DNA of 64,000 nucleotides from Demequina muriae (GTDB taxonomy: Bacteria; Actinomycetota; Actinomycetes; Actinomycetales; Demequinaceae): NCBI RefSeq assembly GCF_030418295.1, contig NZ_JAUHQA010000001.1, positions 1,860,001 to 1,924,000 of the forward strand, read 5' to 3'. Made by a program: the position numbers and the translations under genes. The notes beneath the pieces are model-generated. The model was not told the origin of the DNA. It saw nothing but the letters and a program-made list of their open reading frames with translations, and ran no database searches. Each line of letters opens with the position of its first letter. Position 1 is the first letter of the stretch. Positions 45,706-53,221 of this stretch are shown piece by piece.

Positions 45706-46545
45706 GTGAGCACTGACGCGCATGCGTCGGCGCCCCAAGCGTCGCGCTCGTCGCGCCGCGAGCGACGGCTCCTGCAGACGCAGGAGATCCAGGTCCGTCA
45801 GACCCACCGCCGCCGCAAGGTGCTCACTCGCACCGGCGTCCTCGCGGGTTTCGTGCTCGCGATGGTCGTGTACCCGGTCATGGGCACGCTGACGCCGTAC
45901 GCCGATGCAGTCGAGGCGGTGCCGGGAGCGGTGGCCGGCGAGAATCCCTCGACGGCCCGCGCGCTCCTCGGAGGCGGGCCTCAGCTCGTCGAGTCCGAGC
46001 TGCCGCTGCCCGAGGCAGACGCCTCCGCCGTGCTCGCGACCTCGGTCCAGATCGAGGTCAGCCAGCACCTTCCTGACTGCAACCCGCTCCAGGGCTGGGA
46101 GGGGTACAACGGCAAGCTCTCGGCAGACTCGCTGTGCGACGTCGGCCAGGGCGAGCAGCTCCGCAACGACGCCGCCGTCGCGTTCGCCGAGCTCAACAAC
46201 CGCTTCGCCCAGGACTTCGGTCGAGACATCTGCCTCTCGGACGGGTACCGCACGCTCTCCAGCCAGTACGCCACGAAGCGTTCCCGCGGGTTCCTTGCGG
46301 CGACGCCGGGCACCTCGGTTCACGGCTGGGGCCTTGCCATCGACCTGTGCAGCAGCGATGCACGCGGCCCTGCGAAGGCGTGGCTGGAGGAGAACGGCGC
46401 CACGTGGGGCTGGGTCAACCCCAGCTGGGCCAAGACCAGCAAGTACGAGCCGTGGCACTTCGAGTACGAGCCCGGCACCGATGAGCTCGGCGTCTACGGC
46501 TCCTCCTACTGGGCCAATTCAGGCGCCTACCGCTCGTCGAACTGA
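45706..46545 (+). CDS. M15 family D-alanyl-D-alanine carboxypeptidase, secreted/anchored
   Basis: Trims D-Ala from peptidoglycan stem peptides outside the cell. The 279-residue protein has a basic N-terminus, one membrane/signal segment (GVLAGFVLAMVVYPVMG, residues ~44-60), a linker, and a VanY/M15 domain with CLSDGYRTLSSQ, the zinc motif SVHGWGLAIDL and the catalytic/zinc PWHFEY. GTG at 45706 has GGAGG three bases upstream. Expression is probably controlled through the TACAAT promoter with a palindrome at its upstream edge. Convergent with rhaD 22 bp away. Confidence 0.88.
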   Translation: MSTDAHASAPQASRSSRRERRLLQTQEIQVRQTHRRRKVLTRTGVLAGFVLAMVVYPVMGTLTPYADAVEAVPGAVAGENPSTARALLGGGPQLVESELPLPEADASAVLATSVQIEVSQHLPDCNPLQGWEGYNGKLSADSLCDVGQGEQLRNDAAVAFAELNNRFAQDFGRDICLSDGYRTLSSQYATKRSRGFLAATPGTSVHGWGLAIDLCSSDARGPAKAWLEENGATWGWVNPSWAKTSKYEPWHFEYEPGTDELGVYGSSYWANSGAYRSSN

Positions 46546-46567
46546 CCCATCGCCCCGTTCCGAGGCG

Positions 46568-47392
46568 CTAGAGCCAGCGGGACTCGATCGAGAACGTCGT
46601 GGCGACGGTGGCGATCTCCTCGCGCGTGAGGCCCTCCGCACGGCCGCCTGCCAGCAGGTCCATGTACTCGTAGCGCGCAGCCGTCTCCGCGTACTCGACG
46701 CGGTCGACCGCCCGGTAGACCGACACATCCGAGCGTGACATGGTGCCGTGCTTGGACCACAGCACGATCTCGTGCTCGCGGAGCCCCGCCACGTTCGCGG
46801 CGCCCATCTGCTCTGAGCCTGGGACGTAGAACGGCAGCACGCCGATCCCCTGGGAGAGCGAGACGATGGTCTCCGGCTCCCACCGGAGGATCGCGCGGTT
46901 CATGCGCTCGGTGTCCCGATACGCAGGGATGTGACTGAGGTAGGTCAGGTGCGGCGGTTGTGCGTGCACCACGGCTTGGAAGCCGATGCCGCGCCGCGCG
47001 ACCTGGTCCTGGTGCACGGCCAGGTGCGAGTTGAGCTCCGAGGTGAGGCGCGCGAATCGGCGGGTGGTCGCGGTGTGAAGAGTGCCGGTGCGGCCGTCCT
47101 GGTGGATCCGCACCGCGCCCATGGCGGACAGCGGGTCGGCCTCGATCTGGCGCAGGCGCCGTCCCGATCCCGTCGCGAGCACGATGCCGCCGGCGAGGGC
47201 AGGAACCGGATCGGGAAGCGTGATCTGCTCCTCCTGGGGGAAGTGGTGGCTCACGTCGACGTCCCACCCCATGTAGACGGAGATGTTGCCCGCACCGGCC
47301 TCGGAGGCGTCGATGTCGCAGATGCGGGCGCCGGCCTCGCCTATCTGCGCGATGAGTTCGTCGAGGGAGGGGTGGGAGGGGGTGCTGCTCAT
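46568..47392 (-). CDS. rhaD: Rhamnulose-1-phosphate aldolase, class II (RhaD family)
   Basis: Splits L-rhamnulose-1-phosphate to dihydroxyacetone phosphate and L-lactaldehyde. The 274-residue protein matches RhaD at ATGSGRRLRQIEADP, TSELNSHLAVH, GIGVLPFYVPGSEQMGAANV and HEIVLWSKHGTMSRSD. Class II aldolases carry an HxH zinc pair; here the spot reads VVHAQPPHLTYL, so the second His is Gln with another His three positions later. ATG at 47392 has AAGGAG six bases upstream. An upstream operator TTGAAACGATTCAA is shared with the rhamnose operon at 59.5 kb, so this is a second, separately located aldolase of the same regulon. Confidence 0.78.
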   Translation of the reverse strand: MSSTPSHPSLDELIAQIGEAGARICDIDASEAGAGNISVYMGWDVDVSHHFPQEEQITLPDPVPALAGGIVLATGSGRRLRQIEADPLSAMGAVRIHQDGRTGTLHTATTRRFARLTSELNSHLAVHQDQVARRGIGFQAVVHAQPPHLTYLSHIPAYRDTERMNRAILRWEPETIVSLSQGIGVLPFYVPGSEQMGAANVAGLREHEIVLWSKHGTMSRSDVSVYRAVDRVEYAETAARYEYMDLLAGGRAEGLTREEIATVATTFSIESRWL

Positions 47393-47424
47393 GGCGTGCT
47401 CCTTGGCGTGAGGGGGACGGTGCG

Positions 47425-47438
47425 TTGAAACGATTCAA
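47425..47438. promoter_or_regulatory. LacI-type operator upstream of rhaD
   Basis: TTGAAACGATTCAA: arms TTGAA/TTCAA around a central ACGA, the classic LacI/GalR operator form. It lies 33 bp upstream of the rhaD start codon. The same 13-bp core occurs at 59518-59530 at the rhaI promoter. Confidence 0.75.
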
Positions 47439-47654
47439 GCACGTGGGATGCGCGCCGGCCGTGTCCTAGGTCCTGGTGCGGTCGCCGGCGGGAGCGGAAG
47501 GCGATCGGGGCGAGCCGACCGACGTGTCGCCAGGCATCCCCGTACGCGCTGTAGCAGGCTAGGGGCCAGGAACCGGCCCTGACCCGTGGCCGCGACCGCA
47601 CTCGCCGACGCCCGGTCCACCCGCACCGGGCGCGGCGCGAGACGAGGAGGCGCG

Positions 47655-48770
47655 ATGCGCATCGGCATCCCCCGGGAGACCAAGAACCGCGAGACCCGTG
47701 TGGCACTGACGCCCGAGGGCGCTCGCGCGCTCGCGGACGACGGTCACGAGGTGCTCGTCGAACGGGGTGCGGGCGCGGCCGCGTTCCTGCCCGACGACGA
47801 GTACGAGGCCGCGGGGGCGAGCATCGTCTCCACCTCAGAGGCGTGGGGCGCGGACCTGGTGCTGAAGGTCAAGGAGCCGGTCGAAGGGGAGTACGGTCTG
47901 CTGCGCGCCAATGTGCTGTTCACGTTCCTTCACCTGGCGGCGAACGAACCCCTCGCAGCGGCGCTGGTCCAGGCGGGAACGACGGCCTTCTCGTACGACA
48001 CGGTCCAGGTGGAGGACGGCAGCCTTCCGCTGCTCACGCCGATGAGCGTCATCGCCGGCCGGCTCGCAACGCTCGAGGGCGGCCATCACCTGTTGAGCTC
48101 GCAAGGCGGGCGCGGGGTGCTGATCTCTGGTGCCCCCGGCGTCGCAGGCGCCCGTGTGGTGGTCATCGGCGGCGGGGTGGCCGGCTCGCACGCGCTGGCA
48201 CAGGCGGTCGGGATGGGCGCCGATGCGGTGGTGATCGACCTCGACGAGGCGCGCCTCGCGGCGCTCGCGCGCACCCACGGAGACCGGGTGCGCACGGTGG
48301 TCTCCACGCCCGCTGCCATCGAGCGTGAGGTGCTCGCTGCGGATCTTGTCATCGGCGCCGTGCTGGTTCCCGGTCACCGCGCACCGAAGGTCGTGAGCCG
48401 TGACACGGTGATGCGCATGCGGCCGGGGGCCGTGATGGTGGACATCGCCATCGATCAGGGCGGCTGCTTCGAGGTGTCGCGCCCCACCACTCATGACGAC
48501 CCCGTGTTCACCGTGGGGGAGGTGCAGGTGTACTGCGTCGCCAACATGCCGGGAGCCGTGGGGGCGACGGCCACGGCGGCCCTGGCGCACGCCACCCTGC
48601 CCTACATCACAGCGCTCGCCGGCGGATGGGAGCGCGCAGTGGCGGCCGACGGCGCTCTCGCCCGCGGACTCAATACCGATGCAGGAACCGTGCGATACCC
48701 CGCAGTGGCCCAGGCATTTCCTCATCTTCCGGCGGATCCTCCGGCGGTTCGCGCGGTGGAGGCGGAGTGA
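47655..48770 (+). CDS. ald: Alanine dehydrogenase
   Basis: NAD-dependent reversible deamination of L-alanine to pyruvate and ammonia. The 371-residue protein begins MRIGIPRETKNRETRVALTP (substrate-binding domain) and has the NAD-binding fold GARVVVIGGGVAGSHALAQA and the conserved AIDQGGCFEVSRPTTHDDPVF. ATG at 47655 has GAGGAGG four bases upstream. Its last 101 bp overlap the 3' end of the convergent patatin gene, an unusually long tail overlap. Confidence 0.95.
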   Translation: MRIGIPRETKNRETRVALTPEGARALADDGHEVLVERGAGAAAFLPDDEYEAAGASIVSTSEAWGADLVLKVKEPVEGEYGLLRANVLFTFLHLAANEPLAAALVQAGTTAFSYDTVQVEDGSLPLLTPMSVIAGRLATLEGGHHLLSSQGGRGVLISGAPGVAGARVVVIGGGVAGSHALAQAVGMGADAVVIDLDEARLAALARTHGDRVRTVVSTPAAIEREVLAADLVIGAVLVPGHRAPKVVSRDTVMRMRPGAVMVDIAIDQGGCFEVSRPTTHDDPVFTVGEVQVYCVANMPGAVGATATAALAHATLPYITALAGGWERAVAADGALARGLNTDAGTVRYPAVAQAFPHLPADPPAVRAVEAE

Positions 48771-49512
48771 CCACCGGGTAGTCGGCGAGCACCGCCTCCG
48801 CCGCGCGACGGCCCTCCGTGACGAGCGCGGTCAGGTCGCGGGGCACCCATTGGGAGTGGGTGCCGACCACGGGCTGCACGAGCGTCACATCGGCCCGGAT
48901 GGCCCACTCGTGCACCGAGAGCTCGGAGCCGCCCAGCCGCTCCCACTCGGGCGCCAGCCGGACTCCGATGACGTGCTCGGCGCCCATGTCGAAGGCCGTC
49001 TCGATCGGGAGGTTCTGCACCACGCCGCCGTCGATCAGCATGCGACCGCCGATGCTGACAGGCCGAAAGATCCCCGGCACGGCTATCGACGCGGCGATCG
49101 CGTCCGCGAGCGGCCCGCTCCTCAGAACGGTCGCGGTGCGAGTCTCGGCATCGGTGGCGACGGCCCCGTAGGTCACCGGCAGGTCCTCGATCGCCGCATC
49201 CCCGGCGACAGTCCGCACTGTCTCACGGAGCGCATCGGCCGTCAGCAGGCCCAGTCCGGGCCTGGGGGTGAAGGTGCCGAACGTGCTCCACGAGGCACGC
49301 ACCACGTGATCCTCGAGGTCGTAGGGGTCGAGCCCGACGGCGTAGGCGGCGCCCACGACGGCACCGGCGGAGGTGCCCGCGACGATGCTGGGCGCGATGC
49401 CGCGCTCGCGGAGCACCTGCAGCACTCCCACGTGCGCCGCTCCGAGCGCCCCGCCGCCGCCGAGCGCGAGCCCGAGCCGCGGCATGCGGGTGAGGTCGTG
49501 CACGGCTGCCAT
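48670..49512 (-). CDS. Patatin-like phospholipase family protein
   Basis: Serine lipase/acylhydrolase, cytoplasmic. The 280-residue protein has the oxyanion loop LGLALGGGGALGAAHVGVL, nucleophile elbow AGTSAGAVVGAAY and the catalytic Asp in MLIDGGVVQNLPIE. The C-terminus is an Arg/Pro/Glu tail (PPREPPEDPPEDEE) encoded in the region that overlaps the ald 3' end. ATG at 49512 has TACGAT 6 nt upstream and no ribosome site, so it is probably leaderless; the -10 overlaps that of the divergent gene at 49535. Confidence 0.88.
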   Translation of the reverse strand: MAAVHDLTRMPRLGLALGGGGALGAAHVGVLQVLRERGIAPSIVAGTSAGAVVGAAYAVGLDPYDLEDHVVRASWSTFGTFTPRPGLGLLTADALRETVRTVAGDAAIEDLPVTYGAVATDAETRTATVLRSGPLADAIAASIAVPGIFRPVSIGGRMLIDGGVVQNLPIETAFDMGAEHVIGVRLAPEWERLGGSELSVHEWAIRADVTLVQPVVGTHSQWVPRDLTALVTEGRRAAEAVLADYPVVTPPPPREPPEDPPEDEEMPGPLRGIARFLHRY

Positions 49513-49518
49513 GGCGTC

Positions 49519-49528
49519 ATCGTAGGCT
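49519..49528. promoter_or_regulatory. Overlapping divergent -10 elements
   Basis: ATCGTAGGCT: read leftward it is TACGAT (6 nt before the patatin ATG), read rightward TAGGCT (6 nt before the ATG at 49535). The boxes share the TA dinucleotide, so only one polymerase can melt this site at a time. Confidence 0.55.
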
Positions 49529-49534
49529 GGCAGG

Positions 49535-50011
49535 ATGTCCGATGCGCCCGATGAACGCCCCCGCACCTGGCTTCCCCTGGCGGCCGCGGGCGTGGTCGGA
49601 GCGGTGGTGGTCGCGGCGGCGGTGGTGTCCTTCGCGCTCGGCGGAGGGCCGGACGAGACCGAGGCGGCGGTGATCGCCGCATGCGAGGCCGAGTACGAAG
49701 CCACCACCGGCCCCGCGATCGTTGCGGGCGAGATCTATGACCCGACTCGGTGGCGCGAGCACTACGCCGTCGTCGAGGAGCAGGCGGACGTCCCGGCGTC
49801 GTTGGATGACCTGTCCGACGATGACGTCGCCGCGTGGGACGCGCGGGCCGCGGCCTTCGAGGAGAGCGGCGCGGGCACCATGGTGATCGTGTGGCGGCTC
49901 GACGACGACGCCTACGCGCAGTGCGCCGTGCCTGTCGCGGACGGCACCGTCGACGCGGGGCTCGCGGTCGTGGGTCCCCTCGAGGTGGTGCGCGGGGGAG
50001 CTGACGCGTAG
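49535..50011 (+). CDS. Hypothetical membrane-anchored protein
   Basis: I do not recognise a family. The 158-residue protein has one N-terminal membrane helix (about residues 13-36, LAAAGVVGAVVVAAAVVSFAL) and an acidic extracellular domain with two Cys (IAACEAEYE and QCAVPVADG) that could form a disulfide. It carries short repeats of Asp/Glu (DDLSDDDVAAWDARAAAFEE). ATG at 49535 has TAGGCT 6 nt upstream, so probably leaderless. Divergent from the patatin gene, followed 94 bp later by the aldo/keto reductase. Confidence 0.6.
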   Translation: MSDAPDERPRTWLPLAAAGVVGAVVVAAAVVSFALGGGPDETEAAVIAACEAEYEATTGPAIVAGEIYDPTRWREHYAVVEEQADVPASLDDLSDDDVAAWDARAAAFEESGAGTMVIVWRLDDDAYAQCAVPVADGTVDAGLAVVGPLEVVRGGADA

Positions 50012-50105
50012 CGAGAACGCGGGAAGCGCGCGTGCGCGAGTTGCGTTGTCGGTCACAGCCGCTACGTTCGATTGTGGACCAGGACCTTCAGACACAGGGA
50101 GACGC

Positions 50106-50981
50106 ATGGAGCAGCGCAAGCTCGGAGACCGCACCGTCGGCGCGATCGGCCTGGGCGGCATGCCCATGTCGATCGAAGGCCGGCCCGACGAGGCGAGGGC
50201 GATCGCCACGATCCACGCGGCCCTGGACGCCGGCGTCACCCTTATCGACACGGCCGACGCCTACCATCTCAACCCCGGCGAGACCGGGCACAACGAGGCG
50301 CTCATCGCGCGCGCCCTGATGGCCTATTCAGGCCCGGCCGACAAGACGGAGGTGCTCGTCGCCACCAAGTCGGGCTCGCTCCGCCCCGGTGATGGCACCT
50401 GGCACCAGAATGGCGACCCGGCCTACCTGAAGTCGGCTGCCAAGGCCTCGGTCCAGCGCCTGGGCGTCGAGGCCATCGGCCTGCATCAGTTCCACCGCCC
50501 CGATCCACGCGTGCCGTTCGCGGATTCGGTGGGCGCCTTCGCCGAGCTGCTCGATGAAGGCGTGATCCAGATGGCGGGCATCTCGAACGCCGACACCGCG
50601 CAGATCCGTGAGGCTCACGAGATCCTGGATGGCCGGCTCGTGAGCGTGCAGAACCAGTTCTCGCCGCGGTTCGTCTCGAGTTACCCGGAGCTCGAGCTGT
50701 GTGCCGAGCTCGGGATCGCGTTCCTTCCGTGGAGCCCACTCGGCGGCATCGGCCGCGCCGGGGACGTGGGCACGGAGCACGTGCCTTTCCAGGAGGTCGC
50801 CGACGCGCGGGGCATCTCCCCGCAGCAGGCAGTGCTGGCGTGGGAGCTTGCGCTGTCCGACGTCGTGATCCCCATCCCCGGGGCGTCGCGCCCGAGCTCG
50901 ATCCTGGACTCGGCCGGAGCCGCGGAGATCGATCTGACCGAGGATGAGATGGCCGCGCTCGCGGTGGTCCTCGGAGACTGA
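50106..50981 (+). CDS. Aldo/keto reductase
   Basis: NADPH-dependent reductase of 291 residues, TIM barrel. The catalytic tetrad is present: Asp in IDTADAYH, Tyr in the same motif, Lys in VLVATKSG and His in GLHQFHRP; the cofactor motif is PIPGASRPSSILDSAG. Substrate unknown. ATG at 50106 with GGGAGA a few bases upstream. Confidence 0.9.
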   Translation: MEQRKLGDRTVGAIGLGGMPMSIEGRPDEARAIATIHAALDAGVTLIDTADAYHLNPGETGHNEALIARALMAYSGPADKTEVLVATKSGSLRPGDGTWHQNGDPAYLKSAAKASVQRLGVEAIGLHQFHRPDPRVPFADSVGAFAELLDEGVIQMAGISNADTAQIREAHEILDGRLVSVQNQFSPRFVSSYPELELCAELGIAFLPWSPLGGIGRAGDVGTEHVPFQEVADARGISPQQAVLAWELALSDVVIPIPGASRPSSILDSAGAAEIDLTEDEMAALAVVLGD

Positions 50982-51005
50982 CACGAACGACATCTGGAGG
51001 ACGTC

Positions 51006-51248
51006 ATGAGTCGCAAGATCAGCGTGAGAATAGGTGAGACGGTCGGGATCGGTCTCATCGGCGACGGCGTGATCGGCTTGCTGCAGCCGGAGCAGCACAT
51101 CGCGCGCTGGGAGTCCGGACCGGCGTGGTGGCAGCGGGCGCTCAAGCCGTTCGTGGGCAACGCGCGCAACACCCGCACGTTCGCCGCGGCCGAGGTGGTC
51201 GCGGGTGTCGCCATCGTGTGGCTCCTGCCGCCTGGCCGCAAGGACTAG
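51006..51248 (+). CDS. Small hypothetical protein ending in a stop-codon repeat
   Basis: An 80-residue protein, no family recognised. MSRKISVRIGETVGIGLIGDGVIGLLQPEQHIARWESGP, a tryptophan-rich WWQRALKPFVG and a hydrophobic end FAAAEVVAGVAIVWLLP. Probably a small membrane-associated protein. It follows the aldo/keto reductase by 24 bp, with GGAGG about five bases upstream of ATG 51006. The last codons and TAG stop are repeated four times as 17-bp units. Confidence 0.55.
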   Translation: MSRKISVRIGETVGIGLIGDGVIGLLQPEQHIARWESGPAWWQRALKPFVGNARNTRTFAAAEVVAGVAIVWLLPPGRKD

Positions 51249-51304
51249 CGGGGCGCAAGGACTAGCGGGGCGCAAGGACTAGCTGGTCGCGAGGACTAGC
51301 TAGT
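51237..51304. repeat. Four tandem 17-bp repeats carrying the stop codon
   Basis: Units start at 51237, 51254, 51271 and 51288, consensus CGCAAGGACTAGCKGGK. TAG occurs at 51246, 51263, 51280 and 51297, that is in all three frames (51246 and 51297 share one). The first is the stop of the small gene at 51006-51248. Confidence 0.9.
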
Positions 51305-51357
51305 CGCGACGACGATGCGGCCGCAGGGAATGGGTGCCCCGCGGCCCGCGCCGCGGG

Positions 51358-52032
51358 TCATGCGCCCGCAGCGAGCGTGACCGCGAGGGCGAGCATCACC
51401 AGCGCGATCGCGGCGTCGAGCACGCGCCATGCGCCCGGCTTGGCGAGCACGCCGCTGAACAGCCGCGCTCCGTAGCCGAGCGCGGTGAACCACACGATCG
51501 ACCCCACGATCGCGCCCGCGCCGAAGAGCCAGCGCGCATCGCCGTGGGATGACGCGATCGTGCCGAGCAGGAGCACGGTGTCCAAGTAGACGTGCGGGTT
51601 GAGCCAGGTGAGCGCGAGGCAGGTCACCGCAGTCGCGCTCATTGATGCGGTCCCGGGTGCGAGGGTGCGGACGGGGACGGCGCTTGCGTTCCCCTGGATC
51701 TGGTGTTCGGGTGCGGTCCCTCCCTCGGCCTCAAGGGCCGTGGCGCGCGGCCGCCATGCCCGCCGCGCGGCGAGCACCGCATAGCCGAGCAGGAAGATCG
51801 CGCCTCCCCATCGGATCGCCGTCACCAGAGCGGGAGCGGAGGAGAGTGCCGCTCCGACGCCCGCGACGCCAGCAGCGATGAGCAGCGCGTCGGATGCCGC
51901 GCAGATGGTGACGACCAGTCCCACGTGCTCGCGGCGCAGCCCCTGGCGCAGCACGAAGACGTTCTGGGCGCCGATGGCGATGATGAGGGAGAGCCCGAGG
52001 GCCATGCCGGCGAGGAAGGTCACGGGATCCAC
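51358..52032 (-). CDS. LysE/ArgO-family amino acid exporter
   Basis: Exports basic amino acids (lysine/arginine). The 224-residue protein has five to six membrane helices: FLAGMALGLSLIIAIGAQNVFVLRQGLRREH is the family signature, then CLALTWLNPHVYLDTVLLLG. Divergent from a LysR-type regulator of the LysG/ArgP class, the classic exporter/activator pairing. GTG at 52032. Confidence 0.9.
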   Translation of the reverse strand: MDPVTFLAGMALGLSLIIAIGAQNVFVLRQGLRREHVGLVVTICAASDALLIAAGVAGVGAALSSAPALVTAIRWGGAIFLLGYAVLAARRAWRPRATALEAEGGTAPEHQIQGNASAVPVRTLAPGTASMSATAVTCLALTWLNPHVYLDTVLLLGTIASSHGDARWLFGAGAIVGSIVWFTALGYGARLFSGVLAKPGAWRVLDAAIALVMLALAVTLAAGA

Positions 52033-52085
52033 GCTAGGGCGAGTCCTGTAGAAGCGCCACTAAATTGTAGCGATGGGGCATTAGC

Positions 52086-52970
52086 ATGGCTGATATGAAG
52101 GTGCCTCCAGACCTTGCCGCGACTCTTGCCGCGGCCGTCTCGGAGGGCTCGCTGGAAGGGGCGGCGCGTGCCCTTCACGTCTCGCAGCCCGCGGTCACGC
52201 AGCGCATCCAGGCCCTCGAGAAGACGGTGGGCCAGGTGCTGCTGGTGCGGTCACGTCCCGTGCGCGCCACGGCTGCCGGAGAAGCGGTGATCCGGTATGC
52301 GCGCCAGGTCGAACATCTCGAGCGCGACCTTGGGGAGGCGCTCGGGGTGGAGACGCAGCCGCGCCCCAGCGTCGCCATCGCCGTGAACGGGGACTCGCTC
52401 GCCACATGGTTCCTCGAGCCCCTCGCGGTGCTCGCCGACGAGCTGGGCGTCACCTTTCAGCTCCATCGTGAGGACGAGGGGCGCACGGCGGACCTGCTGT
52501 CCGACGGTACCGTCGCCGCTGCGGTCACAACCCGCTCCGCGCCCGTGCCGGGCTGCACGGTGACCCGCCTGGGAGACATGCGCTACGGGGCGTTCGCGTC
52601 GCAGGCCTTCGCGGCGCAGTGGTTCCCCGACGGGGTGTCAGCGCCTGCCCTCAGTTCCGCTCCGGTCGTGGACGTGGACGAGGACGACGCACTCCAGACG
52701 CGCTTTCTGCGCGCGCACGACGTCGATCCGCACCAGCCGCCTCGCCACCGCATCCCCGGATCCTCCGAAATGGTGCGTGCCATCGAGCTCGGCATGGGGT
52801 GGGCGGTGCTGCCACCCGCACTGGGGGCGCAGGCCGCCGGCCTGGTGGAGCTGGGCGGACCAATCGTGACGGTGCCGTTGCACTGGCAGCAGTGGCGGGT
52901 TCGGTCGGCACTGCTTGACCGCATCGCGGCGGAGGTGGCAGCGGCCGCGTCGACTGCCCTGGGCCGCTGA
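52086..52970 (+). CDS. LysR-type regulator of the LysG/ArgP (IciA) class
   Basis: Activates the divergent lysE when intracellular lysine or arginine is high. The 294-residue protein has an N-terminal winged helix (LAATLAAAVSEGSLEGAARALHVSQPAVTQRIQALEKTVGQVLLVR) and the ligand-binding fold (IAVNGDSLATWFLEPLA, typical of ArgP). The 53-bp gap to lysE holds AT-rich sequence around TAAATTGTAGCGATG that is a candidate binding site. Followed by a strong terminator. Confidence 0.88.
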   Translation: MADMKVPPDLAATLAAAVSEGSLEGAARALHVSQPAVTQRIQALEKTVGQVLLVRSRPVRATAAGEAVIRYARQVEHLERDLGEALGVETQPRPSVAIAVNGDSLATWFLEPLAVLADELGVTFQLHREDEGRTADLLSDGTVAAAVTTRSAPVPGCTVTRLGDMRYGAFASQAFAAQWFPDGVSAPALSSAPVVDVDEDDALQTRFLRAHDVDPHQPPRHRIPGSSEMVRAIELGMGWAVLPPALGAQAAGLVELGGPIVTVPLHWQQWRVRSALLDRIAAEVAAAASTALGR

Positions 52971-53038
52971 CGGGCGGGCGGTCACCGCGGCACCAGATCG
53001 TGTTGCCGTCGTCGCGTCCATGCGACCCGGATGCGACA

Positions 53039-53079
53039 AAGCCGGAGGGACCCACGCCTTTCAGCGTGCCCTCCGGCTT
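53039..53079. terminator. Strong bidirectional terminator
   Basis: AAGCCGGAGGG (53039-53049) pairs with CCCTCCGGCTT (53069-53079), and the inner CACGC/GCGTG (53053-53057, 53064-53068) extends the stem around a small loop. It lies between the LysG gene and the tRNA. Confidence 0.85.
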
Positions 53080-53100
53080 CAGTGTCGCGAGCATGCGACG

Positions 53101-53173
53101 CGCCCTCGACAGGAATCGAACCTGCGACCTTCGGTACCGGAAACCGGTGCTCTATCCGCTGAGCTACGAGGGC
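53101..53173 (-). tRNA. tRNA-Arg (anticodon CCG)
   Basis: Cloverleaf on the minus strand: acceptor GCCCTCG/CGAGGGC, D arm GCTC/GAGC, anticodon loop TTCCGGT with anticodon CCG reading CGG, T arm GCAGG/CCTGT with TTCGAAT loop. A C-A mismatch tops the anticodon stem. The 3' CCA is not encoded. I see no duplicated tRNA end or integrase nearby, so no element is integrated here. Confidence 0.93.
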
Positions 53174-53221
53174 AAGACGGGATCAACCCGCGAGGATCAA
53201 GGTTACCAGTGCGGGGACGGC

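Noticed and set aside
53101-53173. Integrated element at the tRNA-Arg gene
   Set aside because: No integrase and no repeated tRNA 3' end on either side; both neighbours are normal chromosomal genes.
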